The notes below the pieces were generated by a model. It was given only the letters and a program-made list of their open reading frames with translations, ran no database searches and was not told where the DNA came from. Positions 1 to 9,189 of a DNA stretch of 64,000 nt are shown here, piece after piece. Position 1 is the stretch's first letter. Every line of letters starts with the position of its first letter. The position numbers and the translations under genes are program-made. This stretch comes from Symbiodinium natans (taxonomy: Eukaryota > Sar > Dinophyceae > Suessiales > Symbiodiniaceae): positions 479,501 to 543,500 of the forward strand of contig CAJNDS010000502.1 of NCBI GenBank assembly GCA_905221605.1. Reading direction: 5' to 3'.

Positions 1-1
1 C

Positions 2-1570
2 TGGTATCGGGCCCTGCTCGACTCATCGAGCGACATGAAACTCCCGGAAGTGGTCTTGGCCGAGCAACTCCTACAGAACGCCAGGATCACTGATGATCAA
101 CGACTCATGGTTCGCACTGCCCTCCAAGGGAAGCTAACTTTCGACTCGGTGGCCCAAGAGTTGGTGAACCAACATCCTCGACTACATGAACGTGAACGTT
201 TTCCTTACAAAGGAAAGAAAGGTTTTGGAAAGCACCACGGACGACCGAAGGGATACTTCCACGCCTCGCACGCCTACTGGACGGAGCAGAACGACCAGGA
301 CTACTTCTACGATGACGAGTACGCAATGGGCTACCTGGCCGAAGAGTATGCGGAGGACGGCTACGTGGAGGAGAACTACATGGCCGACTACGAAGAGCCG
401 GACGAGTTGGACTTCCAAGCGGACGCCCTGGCTTACATGGCAGAGCAAGGGCTGAGCCTGGAGGACTACGACTCTGCAGAGTATGCGGCCGAGATGATCC
501 AGATTGATGCCGAAGGGTACTTTGCTGGAAAAGGCGGAAAGGCGAAAGGGCTTCCTCGTCTACGAGACCATCGCTTTGAGCTCTCTGGCCACCTCAGGCT
601 GGAAGAGAAGAGACAACGCCTTCAGGAGCTGAAGAATCGGACGACCTGCCGACGCTGTGGGGCGACTGGACACTGGAGCTCAGACAGTGTCTGTCCTAAG
701 AACCGCGGCAAGAGCAAGAGCAAAGGAAAGTTCACCGGATCTGCCCCTACGGCACCCTCATCCTCTTCGACTTCTACCACCACGACAACCCCGAAGGGAT
801 CTGGGCGAAATAAGGGGAGCGGCAAGCGGCCGGTCTACTTTGCCATCGCTGAGGACGTTCAACCAGAGCCTGCCGCAATGCTCGCTTTACGACGTGAACC
901 TGGCCGAGACAACCAACCTGTCGGTCAACTTCCTCTTCAGCATCATGGTCACGGTGGACAAGCTGCTTCTCAGGGATGGCTACTTGGACCACCGCCTGTA
1001 CCTCATCGACATCATGCAGAACAGGGACATGGACACGGGGAAGCAACATCCCAGCCGTCTACGTCGCAATGGAGCATTGTCCAGGCTGAGCAGAGACCTC
1101 TGTGGCTGGATGGAAGTCCGGTTGGAGGCGACGGTGATGCCGATGTCGAGATGGATCGACTTCTACGTGAACATGAGCGTGAACATGGGCGGCAAGCGCG
1201 AGATGAGAGCTCACGAGTGCAGGAACCTCCAATGCCCCAGACATCACCTTCGACGTCTGCTGCACCACAACCATCTGTTGCCCCGACGACTGCACGCCCT
1301 TCCTGTGCCCACACAGAGACGACTTCCGTCGGCTCGAACCAGTATCAGCATGTCGTGCGTTGCAAGCGATGTGGCTTGGTGTTGTCCCGCACGAAGAAGG
1401 ATGTCGGACAGGGAGAGACCGCTACTACGACTACAGCAGCCGCGACACAGCCACGATGTTCCCATCACAAACATTTCGTGGCGTGGATCCAATGGGAGCC
1501 GCTGGAAAAGCACTTGTCTGGATTGCGGACACCAAGAATCCGGAGATCGCGAGACACCAGCTGGACATAG
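2..1570 (+). CDS. gag: Gag-like polyprotein of copia element (5'-truncated)
   Basis: Nucleocapsid/gag-type protein that would package element RNA. The frame is open from the left edge; the first Met is at 35, but coding upstream of it (ending SSSD before MKLPEVV) suggests the true start is outside the window. From that Met, the N-terminal 60 residues are helical, residues 95-160 are very acidic and tyrosine-rich, and a zinc knuckle CX2CX4HX6C uses C205, C208, H213 and C220. The last spacing is longer than the canonical CCHC knuckle. The C-terminal part carries Ser/Thr/Gln-rich linkers and a zinc-ribbon-like pair, CAH...CKRC (about 1307-1372). A second CSHH (1457) finds its CLDC partner (1515-1526) only in the pol frame, so the two ORFs are probably joined by a +1 shift between 1457 and 1515. 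Confidence 0.85.
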   Translation, partial: WYRALLDSSSDMKLPEVVLAEQLLQNARITDDQRLMVRTALQGKLTFDSVAQELVNQHPRLHERERFPYKGKKGFGKHHGRPKGYFHASHAYWTEQNDQDYFYDDEYAMGYLAEEYAEDGYVEENYMADYEEPDELDFQADALAYMAEQGLSLEDYDSAEYAAEMIQIDAEGYFAGKGGKAKGLPRLRDHRFELSGHLRLEEKRQRLQELKNRTTCRRCGATGHWSSDSVCPKNRGKSKSKGKFTGSAPTAPSSSSTSTTTTTPKGSGRNKGSGKRPVYFAIAEDVQPEPAAMLALRREPGRDNQPVGQLPLQHHGHGGQAASQGWLLGPPPVPHRHHAEQGHGHGEATSQPSTSQWSIVQAEQRPLWLDGSPVGGDGDADVEMDRLLREHEREHGRQARDESSRVQEPPMPQTSPSTSAAPQPSVAPTTARPSCAHTETTSVGSNQYQHVVRCKRCGLVLSRTKKDVGQGETATTTTAAATQPRCSHHKHFVAWIQWEPLEKHLSGLRTPRIRRSRDTSWT

Positions 1571-4500
1571 GACAGAACCTCATCGTGATTCGCAGACAGT
1601 GGTCGAGGAGGAGAGCTACTACCTCGACAGAGAGACCGCGCTCCAGATCCTTCAGGACTTCCACAATGTTGCGTCTGCTAGGGTCAGAGGACTTGAAGAA
1701 GGGCAACAGGTTCCGAGTAGCAGCTTTATGCGAGCTCTTCGACATGTCATTGCACTACATGCATGCTGGAGCGACCGAGGCGCGTCCTCTGCAACGGCGA
1801 GCACGATGGTGGCACAGGCTGCTGCCTCGACTACGACCACGCCGCAACATGATCGCCGGAGACGTATTGCCATTGAAGGCGCCAAGGTCATCCCCTGCGG
1901 TAAGTACAAGGGCAAGACGCGAGAGTGCGCTTATCAGGATGCCGGGTATCGCCGCTGGGTGCTTGACAAGATCACCCCAGAATCCCCTCCTGACATGAAT
2001 GCCCTACGTGCTTACTTTGAAGAGCGCTTGGACGCTGATCCCGGCCTGTTTCCTCAAGCGTACATGGTCCTTTCGCAGGAACCTACTGGAGGAGAAGGAG
2101 ACCTCATCGCCACTTTGGATACAGGATGCTCGCAGTCCTGTCACGGTGAGCTGTGGCTGCAACGATATGTGCAAGCCACCGGCCAATGCTTGCCAGCACT
2201 CGAGACCGATGTGGGCCCTTCCTTCCATGGCATTGGAGGGGCAGTGCAAACGGCCGGCATGCGAACAATTCCGTTGGTGCTGGAGATGATCAATGGACAG
2301 TATGCCCAAGGCACCTTGCGCTCAGCAGAACTCCGAGGAAGTCATGCGCCACTGCTGCTCTCACTGGCAGCCCAACGACATCTTGGTCTTGTCTTGGATG
2401 TCTGTGCCGAGACAGCCCACAGTCAAACTCTTGGGTGCGATCTTCAATTGGTCATGAAGGACGGGCTGTTTGGACTTCGCCTCCTACCTGCTCATCTTGG
2501 ACTTCTGGCCGAGAATCCTGCACTGGGGGAGACGAGCGTAGAGAACATCACTAAGAATGAGACCGAGTTCCTCGCGACGGATGTGAAGATGGACGAAAGA
2601 CCACGCGATGATGCATTGCATCATCCTACCGACGATGCACTGCATCGACCACGCGATGATGCATTGCATCATCCTACCGATGATGCACTGCATCCTCCTA
2701 CGATGAGCTGCGATGAGAGGGAGCCTGATGAGGATGAGTCAGCCGCTGTTGGGTACATGGCGTATGACCACATGAAGGGACGGACCATGACGCGATCGCA
2801 GGGGAACTCCTGGAAGAAGCACGTGCATGACACGCACAACTCTGACCAGTGCCTGTGGAGTCAGATTTCCACTCAGAGGAGAAGACGGTCGCTGTTGCCA
2901 CGCGGATGTCGTACATTCCTCTTGGAGATCTTTGCGGGAGCGGCCTTGCTGAGTGATATCTGCGCGCGTGAATATGGTCACCCTATCAGTGCTCCTGTGG
3001 ACCTCAATGTCGGCATCGACTTGCTCACACCGGAAGGGCGAGCGCACGTGGACTCCGTGATCGAGAGAGACGACCCCTATGCCATTAGCATTGCGCCACT
3101 TTGCTCTCCTTGGTGCGCCTACTCAAAGCTCAACATATCCAAAGGGGGACGAACCTGCAAGCGCATCCAAGATGAACGCAAGCGATGGCGACCAGTTCTC
3201 TCGTGGATCGCGAAGATGGTCAAGCAACGCCTAAGCCGTGGTCGCCAGATTCTGGTTGAGAATCCCTGGGGAAGTGCTATGTGGGATGAGTGGGACTTTC
3301 AGGACTTGATCGTCAATGACCACCACGATGCTCTCACTGGAGAACTACTGGAAGCCACAAAATGTGATCAATGCATGCAAGGACTGCGTTCCACGACTTC
3401 TGGACTTCCCCACATGAAGCCCACTTGCTTCCTCAGTGCCTCCACAACCTTGAAGCACACCCTGAATGTACGCTGCGACGGTCAACATGAACATGAGCAA
3501 CTCACCTCAGGGAAGGCTTGCAAGGAAGCGCAACAATGGCCAAGAAAACTGTGCCACACTATCCTTGATGGATGGTGCAAGGACTTGGACAACACGCTGT
3601 GTCGGTCTGCGTTCCCTGCAGAAGCGGCACGGGAAGATGCCGACCAAGCCGAGTTTGTGATTGACGATGATGAGGATGGCATGCACCGTACGTTGGACCA
3701 CATCTACGGCCCTGAAGATGAGGCGGCGATCACCGCTGGACCACTAGGACGATGTGAAGCTGCTGAAGTTGCTGCGCGAGAAGGAGAAGCAATTCATGAG
3801 GAAACAGAAAGCTTGGAGTCCGAGTCCATGCGGGAGAGAAGAAAGAAATGGAGAGAGCTTCCCTACGCGATGCGTGTCGCTTTGAGGAGGCTCCATGGCA
3901 TGACTGGACACGCATCTCCGGCATCTATGCAACGACTTCTTCGTACTGCTGGTGCGGATGCCGCCGCGATCCGCGCAATGCAGTACTTTCAGTGTCCTGT
4001 TTGCGACAGTCTGAAAAGGCCTATGCAAAGACCCGCCACCAAGGTGCCTGGACCTTACGTCTTCAACGTGGAGGTAAGCGTGGATGTCTTTGTGATCCGC
4101 GATGTGGAGGGGAACAAATTCTTGATCCTTTCCATTGTTGACCTCGGCACGCTCTTTCACGTTGGCGTCGTGGTTGGAACTGGAGCTGGAAGCCCATCCT
4201 CTTCAAATTGCGCAAAGGCTTTTGACACCGCCTGGATGTCCTGGGCAGGCGCTCCTGACCGGGTTGTTCTGGACAGGGGGACGCACAACCGCGGGGTCTT
4301 CCAGGAGATGCTGAGATCCCGAGGAGTGGAACTTCGATATACCGGCCTGGAGGCCGGCCATCATCTAGGACGTGGAGAACGGCAAGGTGGGCTGATGAAG
4401 TCGATGATGAAACACATCATTCATGAACGGCAACTCCGAGGACGACAGTCTATTGAGTTCGTGGTGTCAGAAACGGCTGAGGTCAAGAACTCCAGACTGC

Positions 4501-7391
4501 ATGTTGGAGGTTTTGCTCCGGCTCAATGGGTGCTTGGGCGACTACCAAAGGACTTGGACAGCCTCACAGCCCTCGGAGCAGAACATCGGCTTGGAACTCA
4601 CCAGGAGATCTTGGATGGGACTTCGTCGTTTGCACACCGTATGGAGATCCGGATGGCAGCGAAGCAAGCATTTACGTTCCACGATTCGGCTCAACGTCTT
4701 CGCGCATCTATGCTTCGAAAGGCCACGCCCACACGTGGACCCTTCGTGACTGGAGACCTCGTCTGCTTCCACCGCAAGCAAGGAGCAAGAGTTGGACAGC
4801 GCTGGTTTGGGCCTGCTCGTGTAGTCGGTCAAGAAGGGCGATCCAAGCTATGGGTGATCCATGGAGGAATACCCATGACCGTGGCCGTGGAAGCATGTCG
4901 ACACGCTAGTGGACCTGAGATACTGGCGAAGCGGGAGTTGGAACTGCGCCCAAGCAGGAAGAGACGCCGTGAAGTTATCGAAGATGATGACGAGACCTAT
5001 GAGTACCCTTTTGGCGATGACTTGGCCGGTGTCCCAGGACGTCATGAAGATGGAGAAGGCCTTGGAGAAGATGAACAAATGCGCTATTTTGACACCACGG
5101 ACATTGCCGACGGGGGACTCTCACCCAGTCCCTATTCACCATCACCTGCAGGAGAAGCTGCCGCAGGACCTATTCCTTCTCCGCTATCACCAGCTGACGA
5201 AGGACCTGGCGTTGCGGACCTGCCACCGATCCCTGAGGACTTACTTGAGACCGATGAGGGAGAGAGGACGCCTACGCCCACAGTTGGTTCGACCTTCGAG
5301 CCTGAACAAGAACAAATTCCTGTGAGCAGACAAGGAACAAGTGAAGTGATGTCCCCTACACCGCTTCCACCAGGACTTCACGGAAATCTCAGAGCAGCTC
5401 TTCATAGGTCGCCAGATCTGCTCGATGGACATCGTGCTGCTGAACCACGTAATGAGCCATCGACAACTCGCAGAGATCGCTCGAGATCCCCACCTACTCG
5501 GTCATCCTCTGCGGTGATCCCGAACCAAAGCACGTTGGTTGAGCTTCCTCGAGCCCCTGGGCAAGATCGGGCGTTTCTGGCGTTCCTTGCTCGCCGGAAG
5601 ACCGCCATGGCACGAAGCAAAGAATACAGTTTGGACAAAATGGAGGCCGAAGAGCGTGTGAAAATGGAAGCTGCTCAAGAAAAGGAATGGGGCAATTGGC
5701 GAAACTTTGAGGCTGTCAAGGTGCTGGATCCGACGAAGGCTGCAGAGTTTCTTCGAGAACATCCTGGAACACAGATTGTCCCGACCAGATGGGTGCTGAC
5801 AAACAAGGCTCAGCCCTGGGAAGATGCCCGCTACAAGGCTCGCATTGTGGTGCGGGGTGACCTGGAGCGGGGCGCTGCTGAGACTCGTACAGATTCACCG
5901 ACGGCATCCTCGACAATGGTCAACATGTTGCTAGCTTATGCGGCCAGCAACAAGCTTCCTTTGAGAGGAGGAGACATCACCGCTTCCTTCTTGCAAGGCG
6001 AGAAGATATCACGGAAGCTCATCCTGAAACCACCTCCTGGCGGCCTACCAGGAGTGGAAGATGGCAGTCTGCTTTTGGCTGAGAAGCCAGTCTACGGAAC
6101 GCGTGACGCCCCTCGAGGTTTCTGGAAACGCTTGCACTCCGTGATCCTCTCGAAGGGCCTAAGGAAGATCCCTGGCGAGAACTCCGCGTATGTGCTCAAT
6201 GACTCGAACAATAACATCATCGGGATGCTCATCTGCCACGTCGATGACCTCCTATGGGCCGGAGGAGAACGTATGGATGAGGTGATGAACCAGATACAGT
6301 TGGCCTTCGAGTTCGGGTCATTGGAACTCGACAACAGCTTCGTCTACTGTGGACGCAACATTGAGCAGAGCACTGAAGGCATCAAGGTGACCTGCCCTAA
6401 CACTGCAGCAAAGGTGAGGCCCATTGTGCTAACCAGAGAAAGACGTCGTGAACGTGATGCCGCAGCCACCGACAACGAGAAGGGGCAACTCAGGAGTGTC
6501 TTGGGGAGTCTAGGCTGGGTGACACGTGTGTGTCGTCCAGATATTGGCTACCAGGTCAACCATCTCCAGAGCATCCAAAAGAATGCCGTCGTGAGCGACC
6601 TGATTGCCTGCAACAACCTTCTGAACTACGTCAAGGAGACTCCTCAACATGGCCTCTTCTACCGCTACAATGCGGTTGACTTCAATGAGGCCGCCATCCT
6701 CTCCATCACCGACGCTTCCTATGGTGCAGACTATGATGTGGACGAGCACTATGGTGTGCCTCTCGGGAATCGTTCCCAGTCCGGAAGGATCCTAGCTCTT
6801 GGAAACAATGACTTCGCTTCGACCGGAACAGGCGACATCTACATGATCGAATGGCACAGCAATGTGCTGAAGAGAGTGTGCCGCAGCACACTACAGGCTG
6901 AAACCCTTAGCCTCGTTCAGGGCTATGAGGAAGCTGAACATGTTCGGGTGCTGATGCATGGGCTCTTCCACGAGAAGACGGGCTCTACCAACGACTTCAT
7001 GATCGGCGCGATGGATGGACGACGCTTGGAGATGTTCACCGATTGCAGAAGCTTAGAAAGCCACCTGAAGCAGCCGGGACTTTCCACGGTTGCCGACAAG
7101 CGCCTGGCTATTGACCTCAGTGCCATGCGCCAGCTGGTGTGGCGAGACTCCGGAGAGCTAGTTGGAGATCCTGTTTACCAAGATGCTCCTCCGCAAGCTT
7201 CCACAACCCGCGTGAGCTGGATAGAGACCAAGACGATGGTTGCCGACAGTCTGACCAAGCACATGAAGTGTGAGCAGCTCTTGGCCTTGATGCACGAAGG
7301 CAAGGTCACTTTCGACATGAACAAAGAACATTCGAAGAAGGCATCAATGAAGCAAGACAAGCAAGATCGTCAAGCATCAATGAGTGGCTGA
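657..7391 (+). CDS. pol: Copia Pol polyprotein (protease, MTase-like, integrase, RT, RNase H)
   Basis: Replication and integration polyprotein. The frame is open from 657, but the first 830 nt overlap gag; functional pol probably begins near 1490 after a +1 shift. Visible in order: the protease motif LDTGCSQS (about 2115-2138); a methyltransferase-like segment (2900-3290); the integrase zinc-binding region HGMTGH...CPVC (about 3890-4005); an integrase core with Asp in SVDVF (about 4080), Asp in VVLDRGTHN (about 4270) and Glu in GRGERQGG (about 4377); an acidic/proline-rich linker (about 4950-5500); reverse transcriptase RVT_2 with GGDITASFLQG (about 5970) and the catalytic box HVDDLLWAG (about 6238-6260); and copia RNase H with TDASYG, LQAETLSL, FTDCRSL and ADSLTKHM, ending at the TGA at 7389-7391. 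All catalytic residues are present and no stop interrupts the 2,244 codons. Confidence 0.9.
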   Translation: MGRLDTGAQTVSVLRTAARARAKESSPDLPLRHPHPLRLLPPRQPRRDLGEIRGAASGRSTLPSLRTFNQSLPQCSLYDVNLAETTNLSVNFLFSIMVTVDKLLLRDGYLDHRLYLIDIMQNRDMDTGKQHPSRLRRNGALSRLSRDLCGWMEVRLEATVMPMSRWIDFYVNMSVNMGGKREMRAHECRNLQCPRHHLRRLLHHNHLLPRRLHALPVPTQRRLPSARTSISMSCVASDVAWCCPARRRMSDRERPLLRLQQPRHSHDVPITNISWRGSNGSRWKSTCLDCGHQESGDRETPAGHRTEPHRDSQTVVEEESYYLDRETALQILQDFHNVASARVRGLEEGQQVPSSSFMRALRHVIALHACWSDRGASSATASTMVAQAAASTTTTPQHDRRRRIAIEGAKVIPCGKYKGKTRECAYQDAGYRRWVLDKITPESPPDMNALRAYFEERLDADPGLFPQAYMVLSQEPTGGEGDLIATLDTGCSQSCHGELWLQRYVQATGQCLPALETDVGPSFHGIGGAVQTAGMRTIPLVLEMINGQYAQGTLRSAELRGSHAPLLLSLAAQRHLGLVLDVCAETAHSQTLGCDLQLVMKDGLFGLRLLPAHLGLLAENPALGETSVENITKNETEFLATDVKMDERPRDDALHHPTDDALHRPRDDALHHPTDDALHPPTMSCDEREPDEDESAAVGYMAYDHMKGRTMTRSQGNSWKKHVHDTHNSDQCLWSQISTQRRRRSLLPRGCRTFLLEIFAGAALLSDICAREYGHPISAPVDLNVGIDLLTPEGRAHVDSVIERDDPYAISIAPLCSPWCAYSKLNISKGGRTCKRIQDERKRWRPVLSWIAKMVKQRLSRGRQILVENPWGSAMWDEWDFQDLIVNDHHDALTGELLEATKCDQCMQGLRSTTSGLPHMKPTCFLSASTTLKHTLNVRCDGQHEHEQLTSGKACKEAQQWPRKLCHTILDGWCKDLDNTLCRSAFPAEAAREDADQAEFVIDDDEDGMHRTLDHIYGPEDEAAITAGPLGRCEAAEVAAREGEAIHEETESLESESMRERRKKWRELPYAMRVALRRLHGMTGHASPASMQRLLRTAGADAAAIRAMQYFQCPVCDSLKRPMQRPATKVPGPYVFNVEVSVDVFVIRDVEGNKFLILSIVDLGTLFHVGVVVGTGAGSPSSSNCAKAFDTAWMSWAGAPDRVVLDRGTHNRGVFQEMLRSRGVELRYTGLEAGHHLGRGERQGGLMKSMMKHIIHERQLRGRQSIEFVVSETAEVKNSRLHVGGFAPAQWVLGRLPKDLDSLTALGAEHRLGTHQEILDGTSSFAHRMEIRMAAKQAFTFHDSAQRLRASMLRKATPTRGPFVTGDLVCFHRKQGARVGQRWFGPARVVGQEGRSKLWVIHGGIPMTVAVEACRHASGPEILAKRELELRPSRKRRREVIEDDDETYEYPFGDDLAGVPGRHEDGEGLGEDEQMRYFDTTDIADGGLSPSPYSPSPAGEAAAGPIPSPLSPADEGPGVADLPPIPEDLLETDEGERTPTPTVGSTFEPEQEQIPVSRQGTSEVMSPTPLPPGLHGNLRAALHRSPDLLDGHRAAEPRNEPSTTRRDRSRSPPTRSSSAVIPNQSTLVELPRAPGQDRAFLAFLARRKTAMARSKEYSLDKMEAEERVKMEAAQEKEWGNWRNFEAVKVLDPTKAAEFLREHPGTQIVPTRWVLTNKAQPWEDARYKARIVVRGDLERGAAETRTDSPTASSTMVNMLLAYAASNKLPLRGGDITASFLQGEKISRKLILKPPPGGLPGVEDGSLLLAEKPVYGTRDAPRGFWKRLHSVILSKGLRKIPGENSAYVLNDSNNNIIGMLICHVDDLLWAGGERMDEVMNQIQLAFEFGSLELDNSFVYCGRNIEQSTEGIKVTCPNTAAKVRPIVLTRERRRERDAAATDNEKGQLRSVLGSLGWVTRVCRPDIGYQVNHLQSIQKNAVVSDLIACNNLLNYVKETPQHGLFYRYNAVDFNEAAILSITDASYGADYDVDEHYGVPLGNRSQSGRILALGNNDFASTGTGDIYMIEWHSNVLKRVCRSTLQAETLSLVQGYEEAEHVRVLMHGLFHEKTGSTNDFMIGAMDGRRLEMFTDCRSLESHLKQPGLSTVADKRLAIDLSAMRQLVWRDSGELVGDPVYQDAPPQASTTRVSWIETKTMVADSLTKHMKCEQLLALMHEGKVTFDMNKEHSKKASMKQDKQDRQASMSG
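2601..2696 (+). repeat. 24-nt in-frame tandem repeat with palindromes in pol
   Basis: Four 24-nt units encode an 8-residue repeat, P-(R/T)-D-D-A-L-H-(H/R/P), between the protease and the methyltransferase-like region. Units 1 and 3 each contain a perfect 19-nt palindrome, gatgatgcattgcatcatc, at 2607-2625 and 2655-2673. The 24-nt unit length preserves the frame. Confidence 0.9.
2900..3290 (+). other. DNA C5-methyltransferase-like segment inside Pol
   Basis: Between protease and integrase the pol frame contains three blocks in the order of C5-cytosine methyltransferase motifs. LLEIFAGAALLS resembles SAM-binding motif I. APLCSPWCAYS resembles the catalytic Pro-Cys loop, motif IV. ILVENPWGSAMW resembles the ENV block, motif VI. 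The spacing of roughly 60 residues between blocks fits a compact or divergent domain. No clear target-recognition domain or motifs IX-X are visible, so it may be inactive or a related Rossmann methyltransferase. Methyltransferases captured by retrotransposons, including in Symbiodinium, are known from the literature; membership in that group is my inference. Confidence 0.5.
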
Positions 7392-7625
7392 CGTAGCGAT
7401 GTGAAACCTTATGTGAGCTCTTGCCATGCTAGCTCACGGTTTCCTGCGAAGAAAGCTCTTGGGTGTGAAGATAGAGCTTCTTTGCACTTCATACCCCTTG
7501 TCACCAGAGCCCTGCCACCGGTTGGGAGAGCTGAGATCGCTGCCGGCGGCGACGCTGGCTCAAGCGAGAGGAAAAGTGTCAAGGCCCGCACCAGTGCTAA
7601 ATTTGCACTTTTGTCGTGGCTTCAC
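7392..7625 (+). other. 3' flank of copia pol; LTR not resolved
   Basis: About 230 nt between the pol stop and the first CCCTAAA array. It should contain the polypurine tract and 3' LTR start if the element is intact, but I see neither a convincing polypurine tract nor a TG...CA bounded repeat. Without the 5' LTR in the window the LTR cannot be defined. The short ORFs here are shadows. Confidence 0.3.
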
Positions 7626-7794
7626 TTGACCCTAAACCCTAAACACTAAACCCTAAACCCTAAACCCTGAATGGGGGCTCTAGCGTTTGGAGGGTGAGAC
7701 CCGAACCCGAAACCCCCCCCCCCCCCTGCAGGTGGTCGCGGCTGGTATCTGGCAGACGAGGGCCAGGCGCAACTTTTCGGCGCAGGGGACTCAT

Positions 7795-7865
7795 ATAGGG
7801 GTCGGAAAAAAGAATGTTCCCTTATGGTCCCTGTATAAGTATACTAGAATATCCCCCCAAAACCC
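7795..7865. mobile_element. MITE-E fragment (CCCTTATGGTCCCT family)
   Basis: Contains gttcccttatggtccctgta and a tail with tatactagaat, matching the repeated element best seen at 40370-40515. Only a partial copy is visible; its right side ends in telomere-like sequence. Confidence 0.45.
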
Positions 7866-8339
7866 TATGTCCTACCCATACTCTCACAGCTGTGGTTGGA
7901 AATTCGTAGTTGGGGCTAGGGTTCGTGGTTTTAGGGTTTCCTAAATCTGGGTTTGGGGTTTAGGGTTTAGGGTTTAGGGTGCCTTTGCGGTTTTTTCGTT
8001 GAAGTGTGCCCTATAGGCGCATTCAGGCGCGGGGTTTAGTGTTTCGGGTATCCTAAGCTGGCTGGTCGAATCTTCGGGCTAAGCCCGACGGGCTTACCTA
8101 ACACGGCGGCCCAAAGTAGGGTTAGGGTTTAGGGTTTAGGGCTTACCCAGCGGGTTCACCTGCAGGGATGGCCGGTGTCGGCATTTTTCAGTTTTGTGGA
8201 TCAGGTGACGGGGCACGCAAGGTTTTGGAGTGTTTTTCTGTTCAAGCCGGAGTCTTGAGCCTTCATGCTGTATCCCAGACCCTAAACCCGGTAAACCCGG
8301 TAAACCCTGAACCCTGAAGCCTAAAGCCAAACGAACTCT

Positions 8340-8940
8340 CGAAAGCTTTGTAACACCCTTTCAATACTGTAGTCCAGTGCCTTTATGTAAAGGACTTGTA
8401 GTCATGACTCTGGTTGACCTGGATTTTCTCCTGTGCATCTTGCACAGCTTGACACACGTCGTGCTTCTGCGACTGGCTGGCTGCAATGCATGGGAACACT
8501 TTGTGGTCCATGTCCAGTGGTGTAGACGAAGTGCTGCAGTTGGTGCAGAGGCTGATTATCTTGCCTGATCGTGGATACTTATGTTTCCAAGCACTATGTG
8601 ATCACCTTCCTCGGCTTTCCAGCGCGTGGTTGACATACAGAAGGTGGCAAGAACACGTAGGTCCGATGCCTGATTTTGTGGCAGCTGCTTTGCACATTCT
8701 GCTGGGGCGTTTTTGGCTGGGGTCGGTAGCCTTTCGACCATAGTTAACAGAATGAATGGTCAGCTTCCGAAACATATCAAAGATCTGTGCAAGGTAGAAA
8801 ACGGCGCCATTACCCCCCCCCTTTCCCCCCCTCTCCCCCAAAACAGACATCCGGAGGACAAGCGGCCAAGTACTAGCGACGAAACGCAGACCCTCCAAAC
8901 CGTCGCAAAGTAGGATTTTTGAGATAAGTGGCATTCACCT
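8340..8940. other. Unique 600-nt island, possible short gene
   Basis: This stretch lacks telomere words. An open + frame at 8486-8743 (85 codons, VDEVLQLVQRLIILPDRGYL onward) has a protein-like composition with leucine-rich helices and no repeat-derived residues. I do not recognise it, no splice partners are obvious, and an overlapping - frame is also open, so it may be an exon remnant or chance. Confidence 0.25.
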
Positions 8941-9189
8941 ACACACCAGGCCAGGGATCAGTAGCGTCATAGGAGAATAGCACGCGGGCCACACTATTCT
9001 CCAGCCCTAAAGCCCGGAGCAACAAGCAGTGTCTGCACCTCAGCTGCGCTAGAACCCGAAAAAGTGTCCCTGCAAGTGAACCCGTTAGCAGGGTTTAGGG
9101 TTAAGGGTTTAGGGTTCAGGGTTTAGGGCTTAGGGCTTAGGGTTTAGGGCTTAATGTTTCCTTACCTTAAAACAGACATGAAATCTCAA

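Larger units (their letters stand above)
1..7400 (+). mobile_element. Ty1/copia-type LTR retrotransposon, 5' end outside window
   Basis: A nearly complete internal region of a copia-order retrotransposon. The domain order on the + strand is gag with zinc knuckle, aspartic protease, integrase, reverse transcriptase, RNase H. Integrase before reverse transcriptase is the diagnostic copia order. The 5' LTR, primer-binding site and start of gag lie left of the window, since the gag frame is open to base 2. I could not identify a 3' LTR with confidence after the pol stop at 7391. The long uninterrupted pol frame suggests a recent or recently active copy, unlike the decayed copia fragment at 21.5-22.5 kb. 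An additional methyltransferase-like segment lies between protease and integrase. Confidence 0.9.

Noticed and set aside
7392-7625. 3' LTR of the copia element
   Set aside because: No polypurine tract or repeat partner could be identified because the 5' LTR is outside the window.
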